Shown: in pieces, positions 45,680 through 56,002 of the stretch
Layout: the number at the start of each line of letters is the position of its first letter
Position numbering within the stretch: position 1 is the stretch's first letter
Assembly: GCA_025093985.1 (NCBI GenBank)
Contig: JACAAK010000005.1
Span: 2,046,001-2,110,000, forward strand
Origin: Calvatia gigantea
Lineage: Eukaryota; Basidiomycota; Agaricomycetes; Agaricales; Lycoperdaceae
DNA: 64,000 bases
Reading direction: 5' to 3'
Notes under the pieces: generated by a model
The model's database searches: none
The model's input: only the letters and a program-made list of their open reading frames with translations
What the model was told of the DNA's origin: nothing
Program-made: the position numbers and the translations under genes

Positions 45680-48600
45680 TTTGTCTGGGTTGCTGTTTGA
45701 TGCTTTTTTGTGTTTTCTGCCCCCTCTTTTATGGGTATCCTCTGGATGCCTTTTTAGGTAGTCTCTTATGGCGTCTTTCACATTTTCCAAGTTAGACTCT
45801 GCTGTCCATGTATCTTCTTCATTGCTATATCCCTTCCAGTGGACCAGGAATTGATAACCCCTTCCTCGTTTTCATCGTCCGTGGATCTCTTCTACTTCAT
45901 ACTCTTCCTCATTGTTGATGATCACCGGATTGGGTGCTGATGGTTGTTTTTGACTCAGGAACTCTGCCTGGTGTGCTGGTGTCAGGAGCTGTTCATTGAA
46001 TACATCATGGATGGCCCATCCATCTGGTAGTGTCAGCTGATATGCTGCTTCCCCTATCTTTTCCTTAATAAGGAAAGGGCCATACCATTTTTGGCCTAGC
46101 TTCTTTGATGATTGATTGGTATGGATATTGGTGTTCTCCAGCCATACTTTATCTCCTATTTGGTATGTGTTGGCATGGGTTCTACTGCAGTTGTATTGCT
46201 GTTTCATCTTTTCTTGGTATGTCCATAGTGCTGATGAGGCGTTGTCTCAGGTGGCCTGTAATTGTCCTAGAAATGTCATGGCAATGGGGTTGTCTGTTGT
46301 CGGCTTGTTCTTGCCTTTCCATGGATTCCTTCCATAGTTTAGGAAGAATGGTGTTTCCTGTGTTCCTCCATATTACTTGTCATTGTATTGGAATTCTGCA
46401 ATGGGGAGCCATTCTGCCCAGTCATCCTGATCGTAGTTGCAGTACAGGTGGATATAGGTTTTCACTTCTCTGTTGATGCATTCAGTTTGTCCATCTGTTT
46501 GTGGATGGTACACCATTGATAGGTTCCATTCAATGCCGAGCCCCTTGAACAGCTCCTTGGTGAATTTTGATGTAAACTGAGGTCCTCGGTCACTGAGTAC
46601 CTTCCTCAGTAATCCGTGTAGCTTCCATATTTCATCTCGATATATCTTTGTGACATCTTTAGATGAGGCATCCATGGTTGTCGCTGAGAGTTGTATCATT
46701 TTTGTGAAATGGTCCACAATGACTAGTATTGTGTCCTTTCCTTTAGATTCTGGCAGTGGTCTGATCATGTCAACACTGATTTCTTTCCAAGGTCCATTTA
46801 GTATTGGAAGGAGGTGTAGTGGTGATTTGAGTGGCATCATTCTTGATTTGTTCCTTTGACAGGCTTGGCATCCTTGGATATATCTTTTTACGTCCTTTTG
46901 TATTGATGGCCACCAGTAGTCCTGGCTGATTAGTTCCATCATCCTGTGTTGTCCTGGGTGTCCTGTGTCTGGGATGTCATGGTACTGTATTAGGATTTCC
47001 TCTCATAGTTTCTAGTCAGGTAGAATGTATGCGCTATTCTGTTTGTAGATTACTCCGCCATCTTTGGTGAGTTGGGATCCTTGCTTCTTTAGTTCAGTTA
47101 GGACTATTGTTTCTCATTGGGTTCAGCTTCGAATTCATTCTAGAAGGTTTGGTTCAATGAACAATTCTGCTCGTAAGAGTACTATGCTGTCTGTGCCTTC
47201 CGTCTGTAGCCAGCTTTCTCAAATCATGGTGACTAGTTTATCTTCTTGCTCTTCTGGTATTTGGTGGATTCGGGATAGTAGGTCGGCTTTTGTGTTTGTC
47301 TTTCCTGGTATGTGTCATAGTGTGAAGTTGTAGTCTTGCAGCCGCAGATACCACTGTGCTTGTCGTCCATTTAGTTTCTGTGGCTCTCAGTAATACTTCA
47401 GGTTTTTGTGATCAGTCCAGATTTCAAATTGTTCTTCAGCATCTAAGAGGTAGTGTCTCCATTCCTTCAGGGCATGGACAATGGCTAGCAACTCTTTGTC
47501 ATATATTTCATAGTTCCATTCTGCTGGTGACAGGTTTCGTGATGTGAAAGCAATGGGGTGCCATTTTTCTTCTTGTAGCTGTGAAAGTACCCCCCCTAAT
47601 GCATAGTCTGATGCATCGACTTCTACTCTGAATTGGCCATGTCTTTGCGGTAATGTCAGAACAGGTTCTTCGGTGATACGTTTCTTGAGTTGGTTGAATG
47701 AGTCTTGGTGCTCTTGTGTCCATTCCCATGTGGCTGCTCCTTTGAGTTTGTTTAGGGGTCCCGCAATCATGCTAAAGTTTTTGATGAAACACCAATAGTA
47801 GTTTGCAAAACCCAAGAACCTTTCTACCCCTTTGGTGTTTTTGGGTTCAGGCCATTCCCATACCAATTTTACTTTATCCTCTTCCATTTCGATTTGTCCA
47901 TGTCCTACCCGAACTCCTAACATTGGGATCTCTTCTGCATCGAAGATACACTTGGTTCGTTTGAAGCATAAATTGTACTGGGCTGCTCATTCCAGAAATC
48001 ATACTGTGCGTTCCTTTAGTTGTTCTTTAGTGTCTCCTGGAATGGCAAAGTCATCCATGTAGTTTACAATGTCTCCATCTTGCAAAAGGTCATGGAAGAT
48101 GCTTGTCATCATTCTGGAGAATGTTCCTGGAGAGTTGCTTAGGCCAAAATACATGACTGTTGGTTCAAAGAGTCCTTTGTTGGTGAGGAAGGTGGCTTTC
48201 CATTCATCTCCTTCTTTGATCCTGACATTGTTGTATCCCCAGATGATGTCCAATTTATTGAAGTATTTTGCTTTTCCAAGCTTGTCAATTACTTTGCCAA
48301 TTCTTGGCAATGGTGTCTTGTCTTTGATTACCACATTGTTTAGTCGTCTGTAGTCTTGGATTAGCCTTTTGGATCTGTCTTTCTTTGGGATAAAGAAAGT
48401 TGGTGCTGTATATGGGGATTTTGATGGTCGTATTTGTCCTGATTCTAGGTTTTCCTTGATGAATGATTTGAGTTTGTCCTGTTCTTTGACTATCATGTTG
48501 TATGTTCCTGCACTTATTTCTTTTGGAGCATCTTTGGTTAGGACTATCTCGTGGTCCCATTCAGTTCGTTCTGGGAGCTTGTTGAATGTTGTTTTGTTGA

Positions 48601-49190
48601 ACAAGTGCGTGAATGGCTGTACATAGTCTGGTAGGTCTTCTGGCTTGGTCGGGTCTGGCTCGTCTTCTTTCTCCCATAGGTCTTCTGTAGTGGCTATGCT
48701 TTGTATTTTTTCTGTGATAGGAATGTTCTGATGGGGGAATTCGCAGCTTGGTGGGCATCAGGTGAACTTGATTTCTCTGTTGTTCCAATCTACTTCCAGA
48801 TTATGTTTGACTAGCCAATCATGTCCTAGGAAGACTTCTGCTCTGTCTTGTAGTTGTACAACTGAGGCCTCAATTTGTTCCTTATGTCCCTGGATATTGA
48901 TGTTGATTGTGGTGGTCTCCGTTATTCTTCCGCCTTGGTTAGGTGTTCCATCCGTGTTTAATACCAAAATTTGTTGTTCCAATTTCCGGGTAGGGAGTCT
49001 TTCTTCATCTACTAGTTTTTTGCTGATGCTGCTGGTTGTACACCCTGAGTTTATGATGGTGTTGACTGTTATCTCCTTCCCTGCTGTTTGTATTTTTCCT
49101 TTTAGATTTAGTTCATGCTTTCTTCTCTGAGGAATCATGTAGAATTTGTCTGATATCCTAGATACAAGCTTTTTGACTCTTGAGGTAGCA
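45680..49190 (-). pseudogene. element III Pol, copy 2
   Basis: From right to left: protease (48758-49138; the site reads INSGCTTSSISKKL, so the catalytic Asp is Asn), RT (47999-48604, YMDD near 48060), RNase H (47387-47923), integrase (46373-46942, CQACQRNKSR and [20 protein letters not shown]), chromodomain and its tail (45690-45910). Stops and shifts separate the blocks. Confidence 0.87.
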
Positions 49191-49191
49191 C

Positions 49192-50306
49192 CTACTCGGA
49201 GTCTTTGGAAAAATCCTTCCCTTCTTCGTCGGTAGCCTCTTCTACTCCTTGGACTTGGATCTTCTTGGGTGCAATGCAGGCTTTGGCTATGTGTCCCTTT
49301 TTTCCACAGTTATAGCATATTAACCCCTTGGGTTTTTTGCAATTCTTGGCAATGTGGCCAAAAATGCCACAGTTATAGCACTTTGGCTCTCCTTTGTCAT
49401 TAAAGATGTGACACCTGCTTCCTATCTCCATGGGTTCACACATTCCTCCATAGGTGGTGCTAGTGTTCGTTTTCCTGTCTCCTTGGTATTCGGATGCTTC
49501 ATATCCTTGTCCGACAGACAATATGGCTTCTTTCCATTCTGCATATGTGTCCAGTCTGGCTGAAGGTGGATAGCCTGTGATCGTATGTATGATATCTTGT
49601 CAGGTGTTCTTCCTAAGTAGAAATATGGCATGCTTGCTATTGGTCTTGGCTTTGCTTTTTAACACTTTGAATTCGATTAGGTAGTTGGCAGTGTTTCAGT
49701 TTCCTTGTTTGAATTTTTCAATCTGCCATTCTGCTTTGCTGTTTGAGGTGTCATCTGAGAAGGTTCTTCTAAATTCCTCGGAGAAAACCTTCCAGTCTAC
49801 TGAATCTTCAGATTCCAGAATAGCTGGTGCTCTCATAGCTGCATATGCTCCTGCAGTTCCTCCTCGCAGTCTGGCTAGAACTGCTATGGCTTTATCGTCT
49901 GCCAAGACTATCTTGTTGAATTTCATGAAGAGTGTCATTGCTCTCCACCAGTCATCGAACTTGGTGTGGGTGCCATTGAAAATCCCAGGTCTGGTACTAG
50001 GCCTTTCCCACTGGGCATTGTTGCGGGCACTACTGCATTGTTGGTCATGTTTGAGTCAGTTTCTGATTCTGTTTCATCCGAGCTTGATTTGTCTGATTTC
50101 TCCTGATGGGCTATCTCTTCCTCTGCTAGGTCGAGTTCATTTAGAAGTTCTGATAATACTTCTTCTTCTACTGGGTTTACTCCGGGTTCATTGTGTGTTT
50201 CTTCAGGTACTTTGGGGTTCCCTGTTTCTTCTTTGTCTGATGTTTTGGATTCGTCATCAGTGACTTTGAGATTTGGTTCTCTGTATTCATCCAGGTTCGA
50301 GCTCAT
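49192..50306 (-). pseudogene. element III Gag, copy 2
   Basis: Starts MSSNLDEYRE (50306). A frameshift near 49985 (T-run shortened) moves the core to another frame (MTLFMKFNKIVLADDKAIAV), and a TGA follows near 49696. Both zinc knuckles are intact ([28 protein letters not shown]). Confidence 0.86.
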
Positions 50307-50386
50307 ATACTGGCTCCTGGGTTGCTCCTGTTCAGGCCTATTTCCAGCCTACTCCTTGCAAGGTGAGGTGGGGACGCTTAACCAAA

Positions 50387-50690
50387 TGTTACAACCTTAG
50401 TCTGATAAGACCTCAGGTTGCAGCTTAGGCTAAGTCTTGAGGGCAAGTAAGGGGAGAAGAACTAGGTGGTTAAGTGTACCAAATACAGGAGTGTATGTAC
50501 ACTTAAATACAGCGAGCATCCAGTTGAATGGATGGAGGTACTACATGAAATGTCTGATGATAATGGCGCGGTAATACTATGAGTCAATACTCAGAGATTG
50601 CTGGGCCAGAATAGATGGAACAGGCACGATGCACAAAGAGGGAATGTAGACAAGTATGGATCAGACAGGAATAGTCAAAAGTTCACAACA
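50387..50690 (-). repeat. element III 5' LTR, copy 2
   Basis: 304-bp LTR. The minus strand carries ACACTTAACCA (complement of 50467-50477) as the presumed mRNA 5' end. Confidence 0.9.
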
Positions 50691-50703
50691 AATTGGGGGG
50701 TAT

Positions 50704-51010
50704 TGTTATGGATTTCCACCAATCATATTGTGCTCCGTGCTTGTCTGCATTTCTATACCACCAGTACATCAGTTTCACTTATTCCTGTCGAGCAATCTCT
50801 GGTTATGACTCAAACTAACTACTACACCTACCTTGCTGGATGTTTCATGTAGTTACCCCATCCATTCAACTGGATGACTCTCAGTATTTAAGCATACATA
50901 CACCTACTGTATTTGGTACACTTAACCATCTCTTGTTCTCCTCCCCTTACTCACCCTCAAGTCTTAGCCTAAGTTGCAACCTGAGGTTTACTCAGACTAA
51001 GGTCGTAACA
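50704..51010 (+). repeat. element II 3' LTR, copy B
   Basis: 307-bp LTR from TGTTATGG to CGTAACA after the GGGGGGTAT tract. It forms the boundary between the transposon block and host DNA. Confidence 0.9.
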
Positions 51011-51256
51011 TGTATTATAACTTACTTGACCAAAGTATAGGATGTCATACCAGGATACTTTCTTTAATATTTTTAACATAATTTCATCTGGAAAGTTGTA
51101 TATGTTCATTCTGGATATATGGGGAGTTTGGCCAATCTTTTTGGGGAAGAGCTTGGAGGAATGTTGTTCAGGTAGATTGATGTGATTTTTAAGATGTAGT
51201 GGGGATTCGAGAAAATCCATCTGGGTTATATAGCATCTCTGAGACATTTGAGACAT
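51011..51256 (-). pseudogene. F-box gene, first exon only
   Basis: The minus strand encodes about 77 residues from MSQMSQRCYI, ending in an F-box (YNFPDEIMLKILKKVSWYDI, then LYFGQ). F-box proteins recruit substrates to SCF ubiquitin ligases. A GTAAGT donor follows immediately, and the element II LTR begins about a dozen bases into that intron. An internal start at MNIYNFPDE is also possible. The downstream exons are not found in the window, so the gene appears truncated. The shortness of the match limits certainty. Confidence 0.55.
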
Positions 51257-51541
51257 TTGACTGCTACTTTATATATCCATGACTCAATGTAAAACAGAAG
51301 AATTTTTGAAGATAGAAACATTGTTTGAAACATGACTGAAACATAGTGTGATGCAACTTTATACAGTGAAGGCAGTTCTAAAGATGTTTTAATAGGTTGT
51401 AACCATCAAGAAATGCTGACCTAAATAGGGTTAACATTCTCAGAGACTCGAAGTAATTACATGAATCTAAGCTAGTCAAAGGGAAAAACAATAAGGCAGA
51501 CAAAGAATGTAAAGGTATCATCTATTTGCAGAACCTATAGT
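51257..51541. other. intergenic
   Basis: AT-rich sequence between the F-box fragment and the catalase 3' end. No gene seen; it probably holds the catalase 3' UTR. Confidence 0.5.
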
Positions 51542-54026
51542 CTAGTTCAGTTTAACCTTCACACCATCAGCAATCCTCCGACCGAGGGTAGCATTGACGT
51601 GGGCGAAAATTTTGACCTGCTTCTCACGAATAGCCTGGTTAGTAGCTTGGCCCAAATGTCCGATAACGTTGGAGATGAGATTTTCCTGGTCCTTGTGGGA
51701 GAGGCGGTTCCACTGCCAGACGTTTAGCGAAGGTGTTCATGAAGAAGGCAGAAAAACCTACGACGATGCGAGGCTGTTCGAAGTCGATTTCAGTGGGGGT
51801 GCTAAGGTACTTGACGGCTCCTCCAGTCCAGATAGTGTGGTTATCATCGTTGTAGGGGCGGGGAACCAGTTTCAAAGAATCTTGGGTTGAAGCGAACTCG
51901 GGGCGGCTTCCTTGGTTATCAAATGACATAGCGCCATCACGAGTGAAGGTGGCTTGGGGGGAATCAGAGGAAGATAAAGTGATGGAACTGAAAACACTCA
52001 CCAACAGGATTCAAAGGGCAGTTGATCGGCAGTTGTTTATGATTGACACCAATACGAGCACGGGCGGCATCTAGATACATCAGACTAAGAACCCGAGGGT
52101 TGGCAAGGAACAATAACCTACCTCCATAAGCAAAAAGGCGAGCTTGGAGAACAGGATCTTCGCTGGGCTCGAGGCCAGGGGGCTATACGTATACGGGATT
52201 AAAAAGGGCACTAGAAATTACAAATGTAATGGCCACACCATTTGGGCGGGATCAAAACTAATCTGTTCAACTTCTTGATGGTAGTTGCGGCTATGATCCT
52301 GGTCAAGAGAGGCAAATCAGGTGGTGGAAGAAAAGTACGTACACGTTCTGGTTCAAGGTAATGCGCCCAATCTCCTGAAGGGGAACATCTTCGGGAAACC
52401 ATTCCTTAGTTAGATCAAAGATGTTATCTACCAAATGTAAGAGAGATCAACAGAACTAAGACTGGATTGACGTTAAACCTACACCTGAATTTTTCGGCTT
52501 GGGTGACATTCAAGGCTTGGAAAAAGACGGTCCAACTTGGGAAGTCGCCAGCCTCGATAGCATTCCACAAATCGGTAACACCGAAGTCAGGGTTTTCACC
52601 AGCCATTTTTGTCGCTTCCTCTTGGGTGTTGTTCCTGATACCTTGGTCGGAGATGAAAGAAATCCTTATGGCAACTTGGTTACTGATGAAAATTCTGCAC
52701 GCATCCTTGTACACGTACTTGATATAATGCCAGGAACCATCTGCAGCTACTGCTCGGAAGGTGTTACCAGCATGGCCGTTCATGTGCCTAGTGCGGGTGA
52801 ACCACCAAAATGGAAAAGATTGCGAAGAATTAATACCTGAAGCCAAATGGAGTGCCTGGTTCGGAATTATGAGTTGCGAGCTTGACGATCGAAAGGGCAG
52901 GATCTTACCAAGGTCTGTGAAGACCCTCATTACTTGATTAATAGATTCGGGGTTGGAAGAAAGGATATCTGGATAACGGTGTGAGTGGTATTAAGGATTG
53001 GTTATGACAATTTTACTTGCCCCAGAAATCCTGTGATATTGGCCAGCAAGGGTCAAAAGTGAGTTATAGGTGTTTGAGAGACCAACATACGTTATTGTCC
53101 ACAACATGTTTCTACACAAGGAGTGTAAGTCTAATTAGGACCGCTGAATATAAGACACCTACAGCCGGATGACGCTTCTGGGAGTGAACAAAATGTGGGA
53201 ACTTGGCGGGGTCACGGAACCAGAAAATTGGATGATTGAGGGTTGCCTATCGGACGTCCCCCAATCAGTCATTGCTTTTTTGGCGACTTGTCAAGCGAGT
53301 CAATCAACACCACATACCCAGTCGAGAATACCTTGCTCCGTCCTTAACCTAATGCGCCAGAAAGTTAGACCATATCACCGAATCAGACCTAAAGACAATT
53401 CCTTACTTGAAAGCGAGGCCGCGCAGGTCTCGAATAGAGTCGGGGTTACCGAGATTTCCCGTAACAGTAGAAAGCCGAGCAGTTACTGGGGTGCGCTTTC
53501 CAACCTGGGAGAAAACCGATGCCATGCTGAGCTTGGCACCATTCTTTGTGGTGACCTCGAAAAAGCCGTGAGCACCGGCACCTTTGGCGTGAACTGGACG
53601 TTCCGGCTTCAAGAAGTTTTCAATTGCTGAACTTGATAATATGTACATATCGGGCTTACCACGCGCTCGCGAACGAAATGCGCGAGTTGTTCAATCTTTA
53701 ATGCAAAATCAGTCATCTGGACGTGGTACTTGCTTAAGGCGCCGTACCAGGTTGACATTCTGAAGGAGAAGAGGTCCAGTGGTGCCCAGACGGTCCGAAA
53801 CGAACGGGTTGAAGAATCTATGAACAACGATCAACACGTTGGACCAAAGCGGTCAAGGTCACACATACGGTTGGCCTCCCGTGAGCGTGAATGCAAGATC
53901 ATGAGCGGGGTCAATGGCATGTTTTGCTTGGGTAATGGGACCCTGGTATATATCGAAGTTGCCCTGGGGCTTCCCAGCGAAAACCAGCTCTGCGAGCAGA
54001 AGAGCAAATGTAGGGGTAAGCAACAT
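51542..54026 (-). CDS. catalase, signal-peptide-like N-terminus, 17 introns
   Basis: Catalase breaks hydrogen peroxide into water and oxygen. About 18 short exons can be joined from ATG (54026) to TAG (51542). Family blocks are clear: [28 protein letters not shown] (active-site His), [17 protein letters not shown] (active-site Asn), [34 protein letters not shown], and the heme-ligand Tyr block [15 protein letters not shown]. The N-terminus [17 protein letters not shown] is hydrophobic and could direct secretion. Introns are about 45-70 nt, except one of about 115 nt after LAFK; one, before ILSSNPES, is GC-AG. The length fits small-subunit catalases. It is divergent from PHF5A. Exact splice sites are inferred by eye. 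Confidence 0.9.
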
Positions 54027-54106
54027 CTTTCAGAATATGGTAGGAGGAATTAGAAGGAGGAATTGGAAGGAAGAGACTGATGAATGACACTGAAATTGGC
54101 CTCCAA

Positions 54107-54112
54107 TATATA
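54107..54112 (-). promoter_or_regulatory. catalase TATA box
   Basis: TATATA lies about 80 bases upstream of the catalase ATG, with a pyrimidine-rich leader (on the minus strand) between. A run of eleven C (54130-54140 on plus) lies just upstream. Confidence 0.55.
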
Positions 54113-54140
54113 GTTTTTGGGACATCGCACCCCCCCCCCC

Positions 54141-55283
54141 TGCAAACTGCAAGGGACTACGATGGCGTGATTCCGGTCCAGAAAGGGTTTTGTGGCCCGA
54201 CGGGTAGCTGCAAGTTCAAACTGCCCTGGTTGCCAGCGGACAAGCAGTTCATGGTAGGAGAAATACTTAATGGAGCATGATATTGCAGTCATGTTGATGC
54301 GATTCTACATTTGATACACGATTGAGGAGGCCCTGAGCGGCGAGCCCGAAAGGACTGGAACACTGAGAACGGGCGCTACATTCCATCTCATGTGCTGAGG
54401 TATTGCCACAAGAAGGATTGCGGATTTATCGTGTGGGCCGGTCTCCGTGCGCTTCTGACTGGCTTGTTTTATTCGTTTTCATCGATAATCTTGACCTTCT
54501 TTTTCTCGGTTTGGTTTAAAGATCAATAGAAGAGGTAAGACTTTCAGACAATGTAAAAGGGCGGCCCGTCACTGTAATCGTGCGCATCAAAAGTTTTTTG
54601 ACGGTGGCACCTTGGGTTAAGACTTAACGCCGGTCCCAGGGGGGTTTCAGGCTGGACGTGATTGTCGGTCGGCCGGCAAAGGTGACTGGCGCTGAAAAAA
54701 ATGAGAAAATGCGCAAATCAACGAAAACATACCGAACTCGAAACACCCTACATTGATTCATGCCCTGGGTAACATCAGTGATTTGGGACGCCTCACTCTG
54801 ATAGACAGCAAAGTGGACTTACTTGCTTTATGAAACGGGTCTTAAGACGTATAAATCTATATTAAAGTCAGTTTATTTCGAAAGCGTTCAAACACACCAG
54901 GAATGATGACCCTGTCAATAGAGTAAGATGCAGTGGTGGAAGTATTGGGACATAGTTGTGCGGCGACGGCGGGTTGACTTAGTGACAAACGCGGGTCTGT
55001 TTTAACAGCACTCAGTTATGGCTAATCACAGCGTTTGCCCGAGGAGCGGATTCGGGCTGCGAAATGAGTGATCTGGCGAGACAATGGTCCCAATGACGAT
55101 CAACGGTAGCCAAGAGCATGAAGCTTGAACTTTGTTGGAGCGGAACGTGCACTTTGCCTTTTCCGTAGGACTCTTGCACTAGTCCCAATAAAGGACCCTT
55201 ATGATTAGTCAGCATACAAAATAACCTCGAACCTTTTTTTTGTCGGGCGTCCTGAACTTAACACGTGCTTGACTCAGTCCACG
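54141..55283. other. divergent intergenic region, catalase / PHF5A
   Basis: About 1.1 kb with no supported gene or RNA. It should hold the promoters of both divergent genes. No TATA box was identified for PHF5A. Confidence 0.5.
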
Positions 55284-55901
55284 ATGTCGAAGCACCATCC
55301 GGGTGCGTATCTCTTGAGCAGCATCCAGAAACCATATTTAATGCTTTTACATAGATTTAATTATGTGCAGACGCCAACCTGGCATTGGTACGTGTCACTC
55401 CGCAAAGTTGATTTCTTCTGACTGATGAACTTCCCCCACCCAGCCATTGGTCGTTTATGTGAGAAATGCGACGGTAAATGGTGGGCTTGGGTCTGAAGGA
55501 TTCAGCAATAAGTTGTGCTCACGTGTGTTATTCGTCTAGCCCAGTCTGTGACTCATATGTACGACCAGAGACGCTGGTCAGAATTTGTGATGAATGCAAC
55601 TTTGGCACTTACGGCGGGCGGTGCATTATCTGCGGTGCTCCTGGTGCGTAAAGTGTACCTCCTATTATCAGGCTTCAATTGATAAAACAATGCATTCCTT
55701 TAGGTATCTCAGATGCGTACTATTGCGCAGAATGTACGCGTCTGGAGAAAGACAGAGATGGCTGTCCTAAGATTGTCAATCTTGGAGCGAGTAGAACGGA
55801 CTTATTCTATGAGAGAAGGCGGTTGGGTACGTGCTCACTTGTTGATGTTGCTAGGCCGCTTCTCATGTCAGTGACTACGTTCAGGCTTCAAGAAAGGCTA
55901 G
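55284..55901 (+). CDS. PHF5A: PHF5A / Rds3 splicing factor (SF3b subunit)
   Basis: Six exons (55284-55302, 55355-55387, 55444-55480, 55540-55643, 55704-55826, 55885-55901) give a 110-residue protein, the usual size of this highly conserved family. Recognisable blocks: [78 protein letters not shown], and the end [13 protein letters not shown]. The cysteine pairs form its zinc knot. In the U2 snRNP SF3b complex it helps hold the branch-point adenosine. It converges with the PB1-ZZ gene about 100 bp downstream. Confidence 0.95.
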
Positions 55902-56002
55902 GCAGATTTCTTTACGTTCGACCATATATAATATTATGCGAGAAATACACAAGAGCTGTCACTATGGGCTCACAAAAATACACTCCGACAACCCGCCAAG
56001 GA

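Larger units (their letters stand above)
44353..50690 (-). mobile_element. element III chromovirus, copy 2
   Basis: 6338 bp on the minus strand with LTRs 44353-44658 (3') and 50387-50690 (5') and a perfect AATTG target duplication (44348-44352 and 50691-50695). Gag, pol and ORF3 read from right to left with fewer lesions than copy 1 in several domains. Its primer-binding site retains the undecayed TGGTTAAGCGT (complement of 50374-50384). Confidence 0.93.
39787..51010 (+). mobile_element. element II chromovirus, copy B, interrupted by element III
   Basis: LTRs at 39787-40093 and 50704-51010. The internal region is gag, protease, RT and RNase H, then a large deletion from integrase into ORF3 at about 43366 (shared AAGCC at the joint). 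The polypurine tract is split by element III copy 2 (44353-50690) with AATTG duplicated. The outer flanks GGCTG and TGTAT do not match, so the ends were altered after insertion. Confidence 0.88.

Noticed and set aside
53169..53630. 153-codon open frame on the plus strand
   Set aside because: It lies antisense over catalase exons that encode conserved active-site blocks, so it is a shadow frame.
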